Origin: Sulfurimonas sp.
Lineage (GTDB): Bacteria > Campylobacterota > Campylobacteria > Campylobacterales > Sulfurimonadaceae
Assembly: GCA_003978465.1 (NCBI GenBank)
Contig: QNZS01000009.1
Coordinates: forward strand, 1 to 64,000
Reading direction: 5' to 3'
Length of the DNA stretch: 64,000 nucleotides
Made by a program: the position numbers and the translations under genes. Position 1 is the first letter of the stretch; each line of letters begins with the position of its first letter. Shown one piece after another: positions 1-8,156 of the stretch. Under the pieces are notes generated by a model. The model saw only the letters and a list, made by a program, of their open reading frames with translations, searched no databases and had not been told where the DNA came from.

Positions 1-96
1 AACTTTGCAAAACGAAACATATTAGCTCAATCGGGTTCATATGCTATGAGTCAAGCAAATGCAGTACAACAAAATGTTCTAAGATTACTTCAGTAG
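1..96 (+). CDS. flagellin, C-terminal end (partial)
   Basis: The open frame enters from the left edge and stops at the TAG at 94-96, giving 31 residues. It reads [13 protein letters not shown] at the end, which is the conserved C-terminal D0 helix of bacterial flagellins (the usual ...QANxxxQNVLxLLQ ending). This helix packs in the core of the exported filament. The start and the rest of the gene lie outside the window. The fliD and fliS genes that follow support the call. Which flagellin paralogue this is cannot be told. Confidence 0.9.
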   Translation, partial: NFAKRNILAQSGSYAMSQANAVQQNVLRLLQ

Positions 97-112
97 TCTT
101 TCTCCATTTCTT

Positions 113-147
113 AAAGGTCAAAGAGTTTTTCTCTTTGACCTTTTTTT
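113..147 (+). terminator. rho-independent terminator of flagellin gene
   Basis: A perfect 13-bp stem (AAAGGTCAAAGAG pairing with CTCTTTGACCTTT) with a 5-nt T loop is followed by a run of T, 17 bp after the flagellin stop codon. It should separate flagellin transcription from fliD. Confidence 0.9.
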
Positions 148-288
148 CGCTATACCCACTTTTTAGAAAACTTGTAGCACTTGATAGTACAGTTTCAAAT
201 AGACATTACCAAGAAAAATATAAAATTGTTTTTGATAATGGATACTTTGATGTTTTAAAAAAGAGACAGGTAGGTTTCTTTTAAATAC

Positions 289-315
289 TACAAAATATAT
301 AATAAATGCCGATAT
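289..315 (+). promoter_or_regulatory. candidate sigma-28 (FliA) promoter of fliD
   Basis: TACA at 289-292, exactly 15 bp, then GCCGATAT at 308-315. The FliA consensus is TAAA-N15-GCCGATAA, so 10 of 12 positions match. The box is 54 bp before the fliD start, in the right direction and between flagellar genes. Confidence 0.7.
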
Positions 316-369
316 AATACTTAATAAATATTATAATAATGAAAGATTATTTTTTAAAAAGGATGTGTT

Positions 370-1740
370 ATGAGTATTAGTTCTTTAGGTGTGGGTTCAG
401 GAATTTTAACTCAGGATGTGTTAGATCAACTTCGTAAGGCAGATGAATCGGGTAAACTTACTCCAGTTACATTGTCAATTGCACATGAAAATGATAAAAA
501 AGAATCTTTTAAACTTGTTGATGAAAGAATGACAAACTTTATAGATAGTGTAAATGATATTAAAAGTCAATCGGTATGGAATGAACGTACTGCAACTGTT
601 GCATCAGGTAGCTCTATTTCTGTGAGTGCAGTTGAAAAAACAGATTTACAAGACTTTACAATTGAGGTAATAACTTTAGCAACCAAACAGATAGAACGGT
701 CCGGTGCTTTTACAACTGCAACTGATGTAGTAGATACTGCTGCTGGTAGTTTTGATATTAGTGTTGGTGGAGGAACTGCAGTTAGTATAAATTATAGTGC
801 AGGTGCAACTTTAACCGATATTAAAAACCTTATTAATAACGATATTTCATCCCCGGTAAATGCAACCATAGTACAAATAAATAGTGGAGAGTTTCGTCTG
901 TTTTTAAACTCTTCTGATATGGGTGCCTCAAAAGACATCAAGATAATAAGTTTTGATGGTCTTGATACAAAATTAACAACAGAATTCGATTTAGCAGCAG
1001 TTAGAGATGCTGGGGATGCTGCATTTACATATAATGGAGTAGCATTTATTCGTTCAAGTAACAAAGTAGATGATCTTATTGTAGGGCTAAGCATGACACT
1101 TACAGATGTAGGTACATCAGAAGTAAGTATAACACAAGATAGAACAAGTATTTTTGATAAATTTGACAATTTTGTTTCTAAATATAATGAAAGTCTAACT
1201 GAATTAAATAGCCTGACTGCAGTGAGTATTGAGGCAAGTGAGAGAGGAATATTCTCAAATGACAGTCTAATTAAAGGTTTAAAAAGAACTATGCAGGACT
1301 TACTGGATAGTGTTGGTGGAGGAGTTGGTGCTATCATGGATTATGGATTTGACATAGATAGGGATGGAAAACTTTCTTTGAACAAAACAATATTAGGAGA
1401 AAAATTTGATGCAGAACCTAAGAACACTCAAGCTTTCTTCTCTGGTGGTGATTTTACTAAAAGTGATGGAAGTATTGTAAGTCTCAGTGGTGTATTTTCT
1501 GAGATTGCTACAAGGATTGAAAGTTATACAAAAACAGGTGCTATGTTAGATAGTTTTAGTGAAGGCTTAACACAAAAAGTGAGTGATCTGGAAGAGAGAA
1601 AATTACAAGTAATTGCTCGTTTAGATGCTAAGTATGAAATCTTAAAAAAACAGTATACGGCTTACGACTTGATTATAAATAGAATTAATTCAACATCAGA
1701 TATCTTCACACAACTAATAGCACAAAATAATAATAATTAA
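370..1740 (+). CDS. fliD: flagellar hook-associated protein 2 (filament cap) FliD
   Basis: FliD forms the cap at the tip of the flagellar filament and helps exported flagellin fold into place. The N-terminus MSISSLGVGSGILTQDVLDQL is the typical FliD start (D0 segment), and the last ~60 residues are a heptad-rich helix that would complete D0/D1; the Thr/Ser/Gly/Asp-rich middle forms the outer domains. At 456 residues it is shorter than the ~650-residue Campylobacter proteins, mostly in the variable outer region. A ribosome site (AAAAGGATG) precedes the ATG. It has no cleavable signal, as expected for type III export. It sits between flagellin and fliS and has its own sigma-28 candidate promoter. 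Confidence 0.93.
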   Translation: MSISSLGVGSGILTQDVLDQLRKADESGKLTPVTLSIAHENDKKESFKLVDERMTNFIDSVNDIKSQSVWNERTATVASGSSISVSAVEKTDLQDFTIEVITLATKQIERSGAFTTATDVVDTAAGSFDISVGGGTAVSINYSAGATLTDIKNLINNDISSPVNATIVQINSGEFRLFLNSSDMGASKDIKIISFDGLDTKLTTEFDLAAVRDAGDAAFTYNGVAFIRSSNKVDDLIVGLSMTLTDVGTSEVSITQDRTSIFDKFDNFVSKYNESLTELNSLTAVSIEASERGIFSNDSLIKGLKRTMQDLLDSVGGGVGAIMDYGFDIDRDGKLSLNKTILGEKFDAEPKNTQAFFSGGDFTKSDGSIVSLSGVFSEIATRIESYTKTGAMLDSFSEGLTQKVSDLEERKLQVIARLDAKYEILKKQYTAYDLIINRINSTSDIFTQLIAQNNNN

Positions 1741-1751
1741 GAGAAAAAGAC

Positions 1752-1778
1752 TAAATATTTTAGTAAAAGTGTCGATTT
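1752..1778 (+). promoter_or_regulatory. candidate sigma-28 (FliA) promoter of fliS
   Basis: TAAA at 1752-1755, exactly 15 bp, then GTCGATTT at 1771-1778, close to TAAA-N15-GCCGATAA and to the CGATWT core reported for Campylobacter FliA promoters. It lies in the 84-bp gap between fliD and fliS, 46 bp before the fliS start. Confidence 0.65.
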
Positions 1779-1824
1779 ATTTAATAGAAAAAAGTTAAGA
1801 ATTTTTTCATGAAAAGGATTTCAA

Positions 1825-2196
1825 ATGTATGCTAGTAGCGCTCATAATATTTATGCCCAAAATAATGTAGGGATAGAATCTCCATCAAAACTTATAGAGA
1901 TGTTATACGAGGGAGTACTTCGTTTTAATGCACAGGCTAAACAAGCAATAAAAGATAAAAATGTAGAAAAACGTGTGTATTGGATGAACCGCTCAACTGC
2001 AGTCATTACAGAACTTATTGGAATACTAGATATGAACGAAGGAGATATCTCCCACTATTTAGAAGGTGTTTACAATTACCAGATACAACTCATTGCAGAT
2101 GCAGGGTGTACACAGGATATTTCTAAGCTAGATGAATGTAGTGCCGTTTTTAAAGTGCTTTTAGAAACATGGAGAGAAAGTACAGATGTGGCTTAA
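1825..2196 (+). CDS. fliS: flagellar export chaperone FliS
   Basis: FliS is the cytoplasmic chaperone that holds the C-terminus of flagellin unfolded before export. The 123-residue length is normal for the family. Family features visible are the tyrosine-rich start (MYASSAHNIY), the segment ESPSKLIEMLYEGVLRF matching the family's SPxxLIxMLYdGai motif, and the later helices with YQIQLIADA. An AAAAGGATTTCAA ribosome site precedes the ATG. The flagellin end at the window edge is its expected client. The 3' end overlaps the next gene by 11 nt, so the two are translated together. Confidence 0.93.
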   Translation: MYASSAHNIYAQNNVGIESPSKLIEMLYEGVLRFNAQAKQAIKDKNVEKRVYWMNRSTAVITELIGILDMNEGDISHYLEGVYNYQIQLIADAGCTQDISKLDECSAVFKVLLETWRESTDVA

Positions 2197-2440
2197 AGAG
2201 CTAAAGATTGCCATAATAGAAAAAAATACAGAAAAAATAAGTTCACTTTTAGAAGATATCCCAAAAGGATTATCTCAAGATGAGTTGCTTCAAGCTCAGT
2301 ATCTTTTAAAAGGTGCGAACGAGTTAATACATGAGTTACAAAAAAATACACAGTCATCAATGCTACAGATGAAAAAAAACATAGATTTTTTAAAATCAAC
2401 ACAAGCTCCACATACTCCAAAACTAAATATAAATTCTTAA
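2186..2440 (+). CDS. small flagellar-operon protein (FliT-like position)
   Basis: This 84-residue, highly charged and mostly helical protein overlaps the end of fliS by 11 nt, the signature of a co-translated partner. I do not recognise a named family from the sequence. The residues up to about 70 look like two long amphipathic helices (LLEDIPKGLSQDELLQAQYL, then ANELIHELQ...). In many bacteria fliT, a small helical chaperone of FliD, follows fliS. Size, position and predicted fold fit a FliT analogue, but that is inference from context. It ends 2 bp from the stop of the opposite-strand SDR gene. Confidence 0.7.
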   Translation: MWLKELKIAIIEKNTEKISSLLEDIPKGLSQDELLQAQYLLKGANELIHELQKNTQSSMLQMKKNIDFLKSTQAPHTPKLNINS

Positions 2441-2442
2441 AC

Positions 2443-3135
2443 TCACTTCTTTTTATTTATACCAAAGTTTAAACTTCTAATAGTATAGTCACTCACAACA
2501 GCACCTTTTCTCATACTCAGTATATGTGCAACTGCATCTGCGATATCTTCACAAAGTAATTTTTCATTTTCCTTTTTAGTGACCTCAAAACGCAGCTCAT
2601 CATAAAATCTAGACTCTGTCATATCGGGGTTAATATTTGTGATACTAAGACCACTCTTTCTAGTCTCTTCAAAGAGGGCATCGCTAAATGATTTGAGACC
2701 TGCTTTTGTAGCAGAGTAAACCCCAGCAAATTTACTGGCTCGTATCGCTTCAATTGAGTTTATATTCATAAGGTAGCCATCATTTTTTTTGAGACTTCGG
2801 AGTAGGGTGCTTGTAAGTAACATAGGTGCAGTTAAATTTAAAAAAGTCATATCAGTGATAGTCTTAGCACTAAGTTCTTCATGCGGTTCGAATCTTCCAA
2901 AACCTGCTGCATTTACTAGTAAATATAGAGACTTTTGTTTGAGTGTTTCACAAAGCTTTAGAGTCTCTTTTTCATTTGACAAGTCTGCATTTATACTGGA
3001 AAAATTCTTATCTTGAAGCAGTACTTCACAGTTAGTTCTACTTATCCCGATCACTTTATATCCAAGTAATAAAAGCCTCAAACTTATGGCTTTTCCTATG
3101 CCGGAACTCGCTCCTGTAACTACTGCTAATCTCAT
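2443..3135 (-). CDS. short-chain dehydrogenase/reductase (SDR) protein
   Basis: A classical SDR oxidoreductase of 230 residues. Starting at the ATG at 3135, the nucleotide-binding motif TGASSGIG lies at residues 7-14, NAAG near residue 75, a catalytic Ser in NINSIEA, and YSATK as the YxxxK pair. The frame is open to 3204, but the start at 3135 has a good GGAG site seven bases before it and puts the Rossmann motif at its usual distance. The substrate cannot be read from the sequence. It is divergent from the HAD phosphatase, with only 32 bp between the two starts, so the two promoters overlap. Confidence 0.85.
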   Translation of the reverse strand: MRLAVVTGASSGIGKAISLRLLLLGYKVIGISRTNCEVLLQDKNFSSINADLSNEKETLKLCETLKQKSLYLLVNAAGFGRFEPHEELSAKTITDMTFLNLTAPMLLTSTLLRSLKKNDGYLMNINSIEAIRASKFAGVYSATKAGLKSFSDALFEETRKSGLSITNINPDMTESRFYDELRFEVTKKENEKLLCEDIADAVAHILSMRKGAVVSDYTIRSLNFGINKKK

Positions 3136-3155
3136 GCTAACTCCACTTATTTTGC

Positions 3156-3161
3156 TATACT
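3156..3161 (+). promoter_or_regulatory. -10 box (TATACT) directly before HAD gene start
   Basis: TATACT, preceded by the extended GC, ends 6 nt before the ATG at 3168. Transcription would begin at or next to the A of the start codon, and no Shine-Dalgarno is possible. This is a candidate leaderless promoter. Confidence 0.5.
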
Positions 3162-3167
3162 GCTTGT

Positions 3168-3998
3168 ATGAAAAATATTTATATAACTGACTTAGACCAT
3201 ACATTTTTAAAAAATGATTTATCCGTGAGTGATTATACTAAAAAAATATGGAATTCTTATGCACAAAACTCCATTATGAGTATAGCAACTGCTAGGACTT
3301 ATATGAAAACTGCTCAGTTTTTAAAAGGCATAGAGATAAATGCACCAATGATTTTACTCGATGGTGCACTTATAGCAACGATGGATAAAAAAATCATTAA
3401 AACTACAACTCTTGGACGTGATGCAACGGATACAATCATCGAAGAGGGATGGAAGTTTGGGATATATCCTTTTGTGTTAGCACTTGAAGATGCAAAAAAT
3501 CTTAAAGAGAGTTTTGTGCATGACAGAGTTTTAAATAAATACCAAAAAGAGGTACTTTCTCGTTACTCTACAGCGGACAATATCCAAACAGAAGATGGAA
3601 TTAGAGGTAAAGAAGAGAATTTCAAAATAGTCTATATGGGTGAAGAAGAGTTACTAAGAGAACTTCAAGAGCACTTTCTTACTAAGTTCGGGAACAGTGT
3701 GAAGTATATTTTAGCTCCTGAAACTTATACGGGCTGTTATTTTTTAACGATACTCAATAAAGATGCAGACAAGTCACATGGCATACAAAGTGTTAGCGAG
3801 GCTATGGGTTTTGATTTAGAAAAACTTACTGTTTTTGGTGATAACTTTAATGATATGGGTATGTTTGGCCTTGCTGGGATGTCAGTTGCAATGTTAAATG
3901 CACAAGAAGAAGTCAAAGAGATGGCAAAGATAGTTCTAGCACATACAAATGAAGAAGATGGTGTAGCAAAATACTTAGAAGGATTAAAAGATGCATAA
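3168..3998 (+). CDS. HAD-superfamily (Cof-type) phosphatase
   Basis: A 276-residue haloacid-dehalogenase phosphatase. Motif I is DLDHT (nucleophile Asp8, general acid Asp10), motif II lies around SIATART, and motif IV is GDNFNDMGMF near residue 224. The large insert between motifs II and III is the type IIB cap of Cof/sugar-phosphatase proteins. These usually remove phosphate from sugar phosphates. It overlaps the transporter gene by 8 nt and heads a transporter-mutarotase run, so the likely substrate is a hexose or hexose-derived phosphate (inference). The gene has no ribosome site and a -10 box only 6 nt upstream. Confidence 0.85.
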   Translation: MKNIYITDLDHTFLKNDLSVSDYTKKIWNSYAQNSIMSIATARTYMKTAQFLKGIEINAPMILLDGALIATMDKKIIKTTTLGRDATDTIIEEGWKFGIYPFVLALEDAKNLKESFVHDRVLNKYQKEVLSRYSTADNIQTEDGIRGKEENFKIVYMGEEELLRELQEHFLTKFGNSVKYILAPETYTGCYFLTILNKDADKSHGIQSVSEAMGFDLEKLTVFGDNFNDMGMFGLAGMSVAMLNAQEEVKEMAKIVLAHTNEEDGVAKYLEGLKDA

Positions 3999-5253
3999 AA
4001 AATCAAGTCTCATCCCTATGATAATTATAGGTATACTATTTTTTATATTTGGTTTTGTGACTTGGTTAAATGGTTCGTTGATACCTTTTTTAAAGGTTAT
4101 TTGTAGCCTTAGTGATGTCGAAGCCTTATTTGTTACTTTCGCTTTTTACATCGCTTATACTGTTATGGCTTTACCTATGGCTTATCTCCTGGATAAAACA
4201 GGCTATAAGAATGGTATGAGTCTTGGACTTGGTACGATGTCAGTTGGTAGTTTACTCTTTATCCCTGCGGCATTAAACGGAGAGTTTATATACTTTTTAG
4301 TCGCACTTTTTACTCTTGGTTCAGGACTTACCTTACTCCAAACTGCTTCAAACCCTTACATAGTTTTAATAGGTCCTATAGAGAGTGCTGCAATGCGTAT
4401 AAGTATTATGGGGCTTATCAACAAGAGTGCAGGAGTTTTAGCTCCTATTATATTTACTGTTTTAATTTTATCAGGAATTGGTTCGATTGAGAATCTATCC
4501 ATTTTTGAGATTGAAGCTTTAGCTCAAAAACTGATTCTACCTTATGGCACAATGGCAATTGTTCTTTTTCTTTTAGCATTTTTTGTAAAGTTTTCAGCTC
4601 TTGAAGAGTTAGAGTTTACACAAGATGAGTATGACGACAGTTCGGTTTTCAGTTTCCCTCGTATTGTTTTAGGTGCAGTTGCACTCTTTTTTTATGTAGG
4701 TATAGAAGTTATTGCCGGTGATACCATAGGTCTTTATGCTCAAAGTTTAGGTGTTATAAACGTAACTGTTTTAACCTCATACACTATGGTTTTTATGGTT
4801 ATCTCATATCTAGTGGGAGTATTTTTTATACCTAAGTACCTCTCTCAAGAAAAGGCACTTAGTGGTTCTGCCATTTTAGGTATAGTATTTCTTATAGGTG
4901 TTACATTTAGCTCAACAACAGATAATACTATATCTGAGTTTTTGTGGGGATGGAGTGGGATACAAACACTTCCTAATAGTGTTACATTTGTAGCACTTCT
5001 GGGTCTTGCAAATGCTCTTGTTTGGCCAACTATATGGCCCTTAGCTTTAGCAGACTTAGGAAAACATACTGCAAAAGGTTCAGCACTACTTATTATGTCC
5101 ATAGCAGGTGGAGCATTACTTCCTTTAGCTTTTGGAAAACTCTCACTTCTTAGTGGTAGTATGCAAGAAGCATATCTGTACGGCATTATTTGTTATGGTG
5201 TGATTCTTCTTTATGCACTTAAGGGGCATAAAGTAACTGGATGGGGTAGATAG
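3991..5253 (+). CDS. MFS sugar transporter, FucP/GluP (glucose/galactose) type
   Basis: A 420-residue inner-membrane protein with about 12 hydrophobic segments. The opening GFVTWLNGSLIPFLK is the hallmark of the fucose/glucose-galactose:H+ symporter family, whose N-terminal helix carries the sugar-site residues of FucP (the FxxWxxNxxLxP pattern). Later family-like segments are QTASNPYIVLIGP and VWPTIWPLAL. It therefore probably takes up a hexose by proton (or sodium) symport. It overlaps the upstream phosphatase by 8 nt and is followed 6 bp later by a mutarotase. No sugar kinase is visible nearby. Confidence 0.88.
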   Translation: MHKKSSLIPMIIIGILFFIFGFVTWLNGSLIPFLKVICSLSDVEALFVTFAFYIAYTVMALPMAYLLDKTGYKNGMSLGLGTMSVGSLLFIPAALNGEFIYFLVALFTLGSGLTLLQTASNPYIVLIGPIESAAMRISIMGLINKSAGVLAPIIFTVLILSGIGSIENLSIFEIEALAQKLILPYGTMAIVLFLLAFFVKFSALEELEFTQDEYDDSSVFSFPRIVLGAVALFFYVGIEVIAGDTIGLYAQSLGVINVTVLTSYTMVFMVISYLVGVFFIPKYLSQEKALSGSAILGIVFLIGVTFSSTTDNTISEFLWGWSGIQTLPNSVTFVALLGLANALVWPTIWPLALADLGKHTAKGSALLIMSIAGGALLPLAFGKLSLLSGSMQEAYLYGIICYGVILLYALKGHKVTGWGR

Positions 5254-5259
5254 TGTTAG

Positions 5260-6093
5260 ATGATTAAAAAATTCAAAAATGGTTTTACTTATATAGAAGT
5301 AAGTAACAAAGTAGCCTCTGCTAAAATAGCACTTCAAGGTGCACATATTTTTGAATATAAATGTGACAGGGCTAAAGAGATACTCTGGTTAAGTCCTACT
5401 AGTTATTTTGAAACAGGAAAGGCTATTCGTGGCGGTATACCCATCTGTTGGCCACGTTTTGGAGTCTTAGATAAAGAAATGCCTGCTCATGGTTTTACTA
5501 GAACTGCTGTATTTGAGCTCGTTTGCATAAATGAGATAGATGGGACTACAACAGAAGTGATTCTAAGACTAAAAGATACAAAAGAGAGTAGAGAGGTTTG
5601 GGATTATAAGTTTGAACTTGACATTGTATTTGTAGTCTCGGATACTTTAAGTGTGAAGATGATTAGTAAGAATTTAGACATTAAAGACTTTAAAATAACT
5701 CAAGCATTACATACTTATTTTGATGTTTCAGATATAGATGATGTCTCTATAAGTGGACTCCAAGAAAAAATATATATAGACACTCTTATAGGTAAAATGA
5801 TAGTTCAAAAGGAGAGTATTAAAATAGATTCAGAGTGTGATAGAGTCTATTTTGATGTAGATAAAGTACTTTTTCTGGTGGATAAAGAAAAAAAAATAAG
5901 TATAAAGACAATAGGTTCAGCCTCGGTAGTTGTATGGAATCCTTGGATAGAAAAAGGTTCAAATATGGCTGGTATGAAAATAGATGCTTATAAAGAGTTC
6001 GTCTGCATAGAGACTGCAAATGCTTTTGATGATTTTCGGGTGATACAACCAGGGAGGAGCCATACACTAGGTGTAACCCTTGGTATACTTTAA
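5260..6093 (+). CDS. D-hexose-6-phosphate mutarotase (YeaD family)
   Basis: A 277-residue galactose-mutarotase-like beta-sandwich protein. YeaD proteins interconvert the alpha and beta anomers of hexose 6-phosphates. Visible family motifs are RGGIPICWPRFG, PAHGFTR with a candidate active-site His, ALHTYF with the second His, and FVCIETAN with the catalytic Glu. It starts 6 bp after the transporter stop and is the last gene of the sugar module. The 248-bp gap after it shows no strong terminator; it does hold a short minus-strand stretch of coding-like sequence that I could not assign. Confidence 0.88.
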   Translation: MIKKFKNGFTYIEVSNKVASAKIALQGAHIFEYKCDRAKEILWLSPTSYFETGKAIRGGIPICWPRFGVLDKEMPAHGFTRTAVFELVCINEIDGTTTEVILRLKDTKESREVWDYKFELDIVFVVSDTLSVKMISKNLDIKDFKITQALHTYFDVSDIDDVSISGLQEKIYIDTLIGKMIVQKESIKIDSECDRVYFDVDKVLFLVDKEKKISIKTIGSASVVVWNPWIEKGSNMAGMKIDAYKEFVCIETANAFDDFRVIQPGRSHTLGVTLGIL

Positions 6094-6341
6094 AGAGTGC
6101 TAAAAAACTCTACAGCTTCATTTTCGTACTCTGCTTGAGCAGGACTAGCAAGCTTTATTTGTTACACAAGACTATCAGCCACAACTTGAACAAAAAAATG
6201 ACAAAAAAGTAAAGCGGGGGAGTAACTAGGATTTATAACTGGTATGAGAAAGTTTAGAGAAAAAGATAACAATATCAAGATATATTGATTTAATTAGCTA
6301 GTTTGGTTATAGTTCCATTACTTTAATATATAGGAATATTT

Positions 6342-7604
6342 ATGATTTTAGCGTTTAGCCTCTTTTTAGTGACTTTAGTTTTTATTATCTGGCAACCCAA
6401 AGGTTTGCAGATTGGAACTTCTGCTGTAGTCGGTGCAGTTATTGCTGTACTTATAGGGGTTGTAAGTTTAGAAGATGTAGTTACAGTTACAAGTATAGTT
6501 TGGGATGCTACACTGGCATTTATAGGTATTATCATTCTTTCTATGGTTTTAGATGAGATAGGATTTTTTGAATGGGCAGCAATTAAAATGGCTAAACTCA
6601 GTGGGGGAAGTGGTAAGAAGCTTTTTATTTATATCTTACTTTTAGGTGCTTTAGTCTCAGCATTTTTTGCAAATGATGGAGCGGCTCTTATTCTCACACC
6701 GATTTTACTTGCTAAAATGAAGTACTTAAAGATGAAACCTTTAGCAATTTTTGCATTTTTAATGGCAGGTGGATTTATAGGCGATAGTGCTTCAAATCCT
6801 TTAGTCATCTCAAACCTAACAAACATTGTAACAGCAGGCTATTTTAATATTGGTTTCTTAGAGTACATGAAAAATATGTTCTTACCAAACCTTTTATCTA
6901 TCTTTGCATCTATTGTTGTACTTTTTATCTACTTCCGTAAAGATATCCCACTCAATGTAGATGTAGATGCACTTCCAGAGGCTTCAAGTGTTATCAAAAA
7001 CCAAACTATATTCAAACTTTCATGGGTATTCCTGACCCTTTTAATGCTCGGTTATTTTATAGGAGATATATATGATTTACCTATCTCCGTTTTTGCTCTA
7101 GGTGGTGCTTTACTCTTTCTAGCAATTGCAAACTATTATAAGGCAGTGAAACCACTAGAAACAATTAAAAATGCTCCATGGCAGATAGTATGGTTTAGTA
7201 TAGGCCTTTATGTAGTGGTTTATGGTCTTAAAAATGCAGGACTAACTGACATTATCGCTTCATTAATTGTAGATCTTCAAGCAGAGGGCACAACAGTAGC
7301 TATCATCGGAACAGGTTTCCTATCTGCATTTATATCTTCAGTAATGAACAATATGCCTACAATAATGATTATGGATATTGCCATTGACAAGGTTGGATAT
7401 GCTGGGAATGAAGTTCTTGTATATGCAAATATTTTAGGTTCAAACCTAGGACCAAAAATGACACCTATTGGCTCTTTAGCAACACTTCTTTGGTTACATG
7501 TATTAGCGAAAAAGGGAGTGAAAATTGGCTGGATTGAGTATATGAAAGTAGGGCTTGTGATAACACCACCTGTACTTTTTGTAGCACTATTAGGATTATT
7601 ATAA
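6342..7604 (+). CDS. arsB: arsenite efflux transporter ArsB
   Basis: A 420-residue inner-membrane protein that follows E. coli ArsB almost segment by segment: IWQPKGLQIG near the start, FFANDGAALILTPI near residue 108, GDSASNPLVISNLTNIV, WQIVWFSIGLYVVVYGLKNAG, SSVMNNMPT and LGPKMTPIGSLATLLWLHVL. ArsB exports arsenite and antimonite using the proton gradient. No arsR, arsC or arsA is adjacent, so it stands alone here. A weak AGGAATATTT ribosome site precedes the ATG. The gap behind it holds a small TTAACTT palindrome that might end transcription. Confidence 0.92.
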   Translation: MILAFSLFLVTLVFIIWQPKGLQIGTSAVVGAVIAVLIGVVSLEDVVTVTSIVWDATLAFIGIIILSMVLDEIGFFEWAAIKMAKLSGGSGKKLFIYILLLGALVSAFFANDGAALILTPILLAKMKYLKMKPLAIFAFLMAGGFIGDSASNPLVISNLTNIVTAGYFNIGFLEYMKNMFLPNLLSIFASIVVLFIYFRKDIPLNVDVDALPEASSVIKNQTIFKLSWVFLTLLMLGYFIGDIYDLPISVFALGGALLFLAIANYYKAVKPLETIKNAPWQIVWFSIGLYVVVYGLKNAGLTDIIASLIVDLQAEGTTVAIIGTGFLSAFISSVMNNMPTIMIMDIAIDKVGYAGNEVLVYANILGSNLGPKMTPIGSLATLLWLHVLAKKGVKIGWIEYMKVGLVITPPVLFVALLGLL

Positions 7605-7665
7605 AGACTTAACTTAAAAGTTAATTTATAGAGATAAACTACAAAAGTAGACAGCAAAGTTATGC

Positions 7666-7671
7666 TATTAT
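7666..7671 (+). promoter_or_regulatory. -10 box upstream of MOSC gene
   Basis: TATTAT preceded by TATGC, 34 bp before the start at 7706, in AT-rich intergenic DNA. No convincing -35 box is present, which is usual for Campylobacterota promoters. Confidence 0.45.
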
Positions 7672-7705
7672 CGCACAAATTATAAATGTGTGAAAAAGGA
7701 AAAAT

Positions 7706-8155
7706 ATGGAAAATGGAAAAGTACTCTCGTTATATATGATTCTCCCTGATATGATACGTGCAGGTCATAGAATGCAGGTTGATGATTTTGATTGTGACCC
7801 AAGTGGAATTGTTGGTAGTAGAGATTACGAAGATACTGTAGACTTTACGATGGTTTTAGTTTCTAAAAAAAGTTATGACATCATAGAAGAAGCAGAACTT
7901 GTTGTAGGAGATGGTGTTTTAATGGAAGATATTTATGTAGATATTGATCTTTATCACTTAAAAAAAGGCTCAATCATTGAAGTAGGTGAAGCTATTTTTG
8001 AAGTAAGAGGTCCTTGTGAAGATTATCGTTACCTATATGCATTTGCACCCGAACTTCCTGAACTTTTAGAGAAAAAACGTGGTCTTATTATAGCTCCTAT
8101 TGACTACGGTAGTATCGCAGTAGGCGATGAAGTTAAAGTGATAAAAGAAGCTTAA
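7706..8155 (+). CDS. MOSC-domain protein
   Basis: A 149-residue cytosolic protein. The order VVGDGVLMEDI, then LKKGSIIEVGEAIFEV, RGPCEDYRYL, a proline-rich stretch and finally YGSIAVGDEV reproduces the MOSC (Mo-cofactor sulfurase C-terminal) fold pattern, including its single conserved cysteine (the PC dipeptide). MOSC proteins carry sulfur or bind molybdenum cofactor, so the likely role is Moco-related sulfur handling (family knowledge; substrate unknown). A GGAAAAAT ribosome site precedes the ATG. It is one base away from the next gene, so the two are probably made together. Confidence 0.72.
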   Translation: MENGKVLSLYMILPDMIRAGHRMQVDDFDCDPSGIVGSRDYEDTVDFTMVLVSKKSYDIIEEAELVVGDGVLMEDIYVDIDLYHLKKGSIIEVGEAIFEVRGPCEDYRYLYAFAPELPELLEKKRGLIIAPIDYGSIAVGDEVKVIKEA

Positions 8156-8156
8156 G

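Noticed and set aside
792-1337. 181-codon minus-strand frame inside fliD
   Set aside because: It lies wholly within fliD, has no ribosome site and its low-complexity Leu/Ser product reads as a shadow of the real gene.
6096-6165. Minus-strand coding-like stretch after the mutarotase gene
   Set aside because: Only about 22 codons (KLASPAQAEYENEAVEFF-like) with an immediate upstream stop; too short to call a gene or relic with any confidence.
7613-7630. TTAACTT palindrome after arsB as a terminator
   Set aside because: Seven AT-rich pairs with almost no loop make a weak hairpin; no T-run follows.
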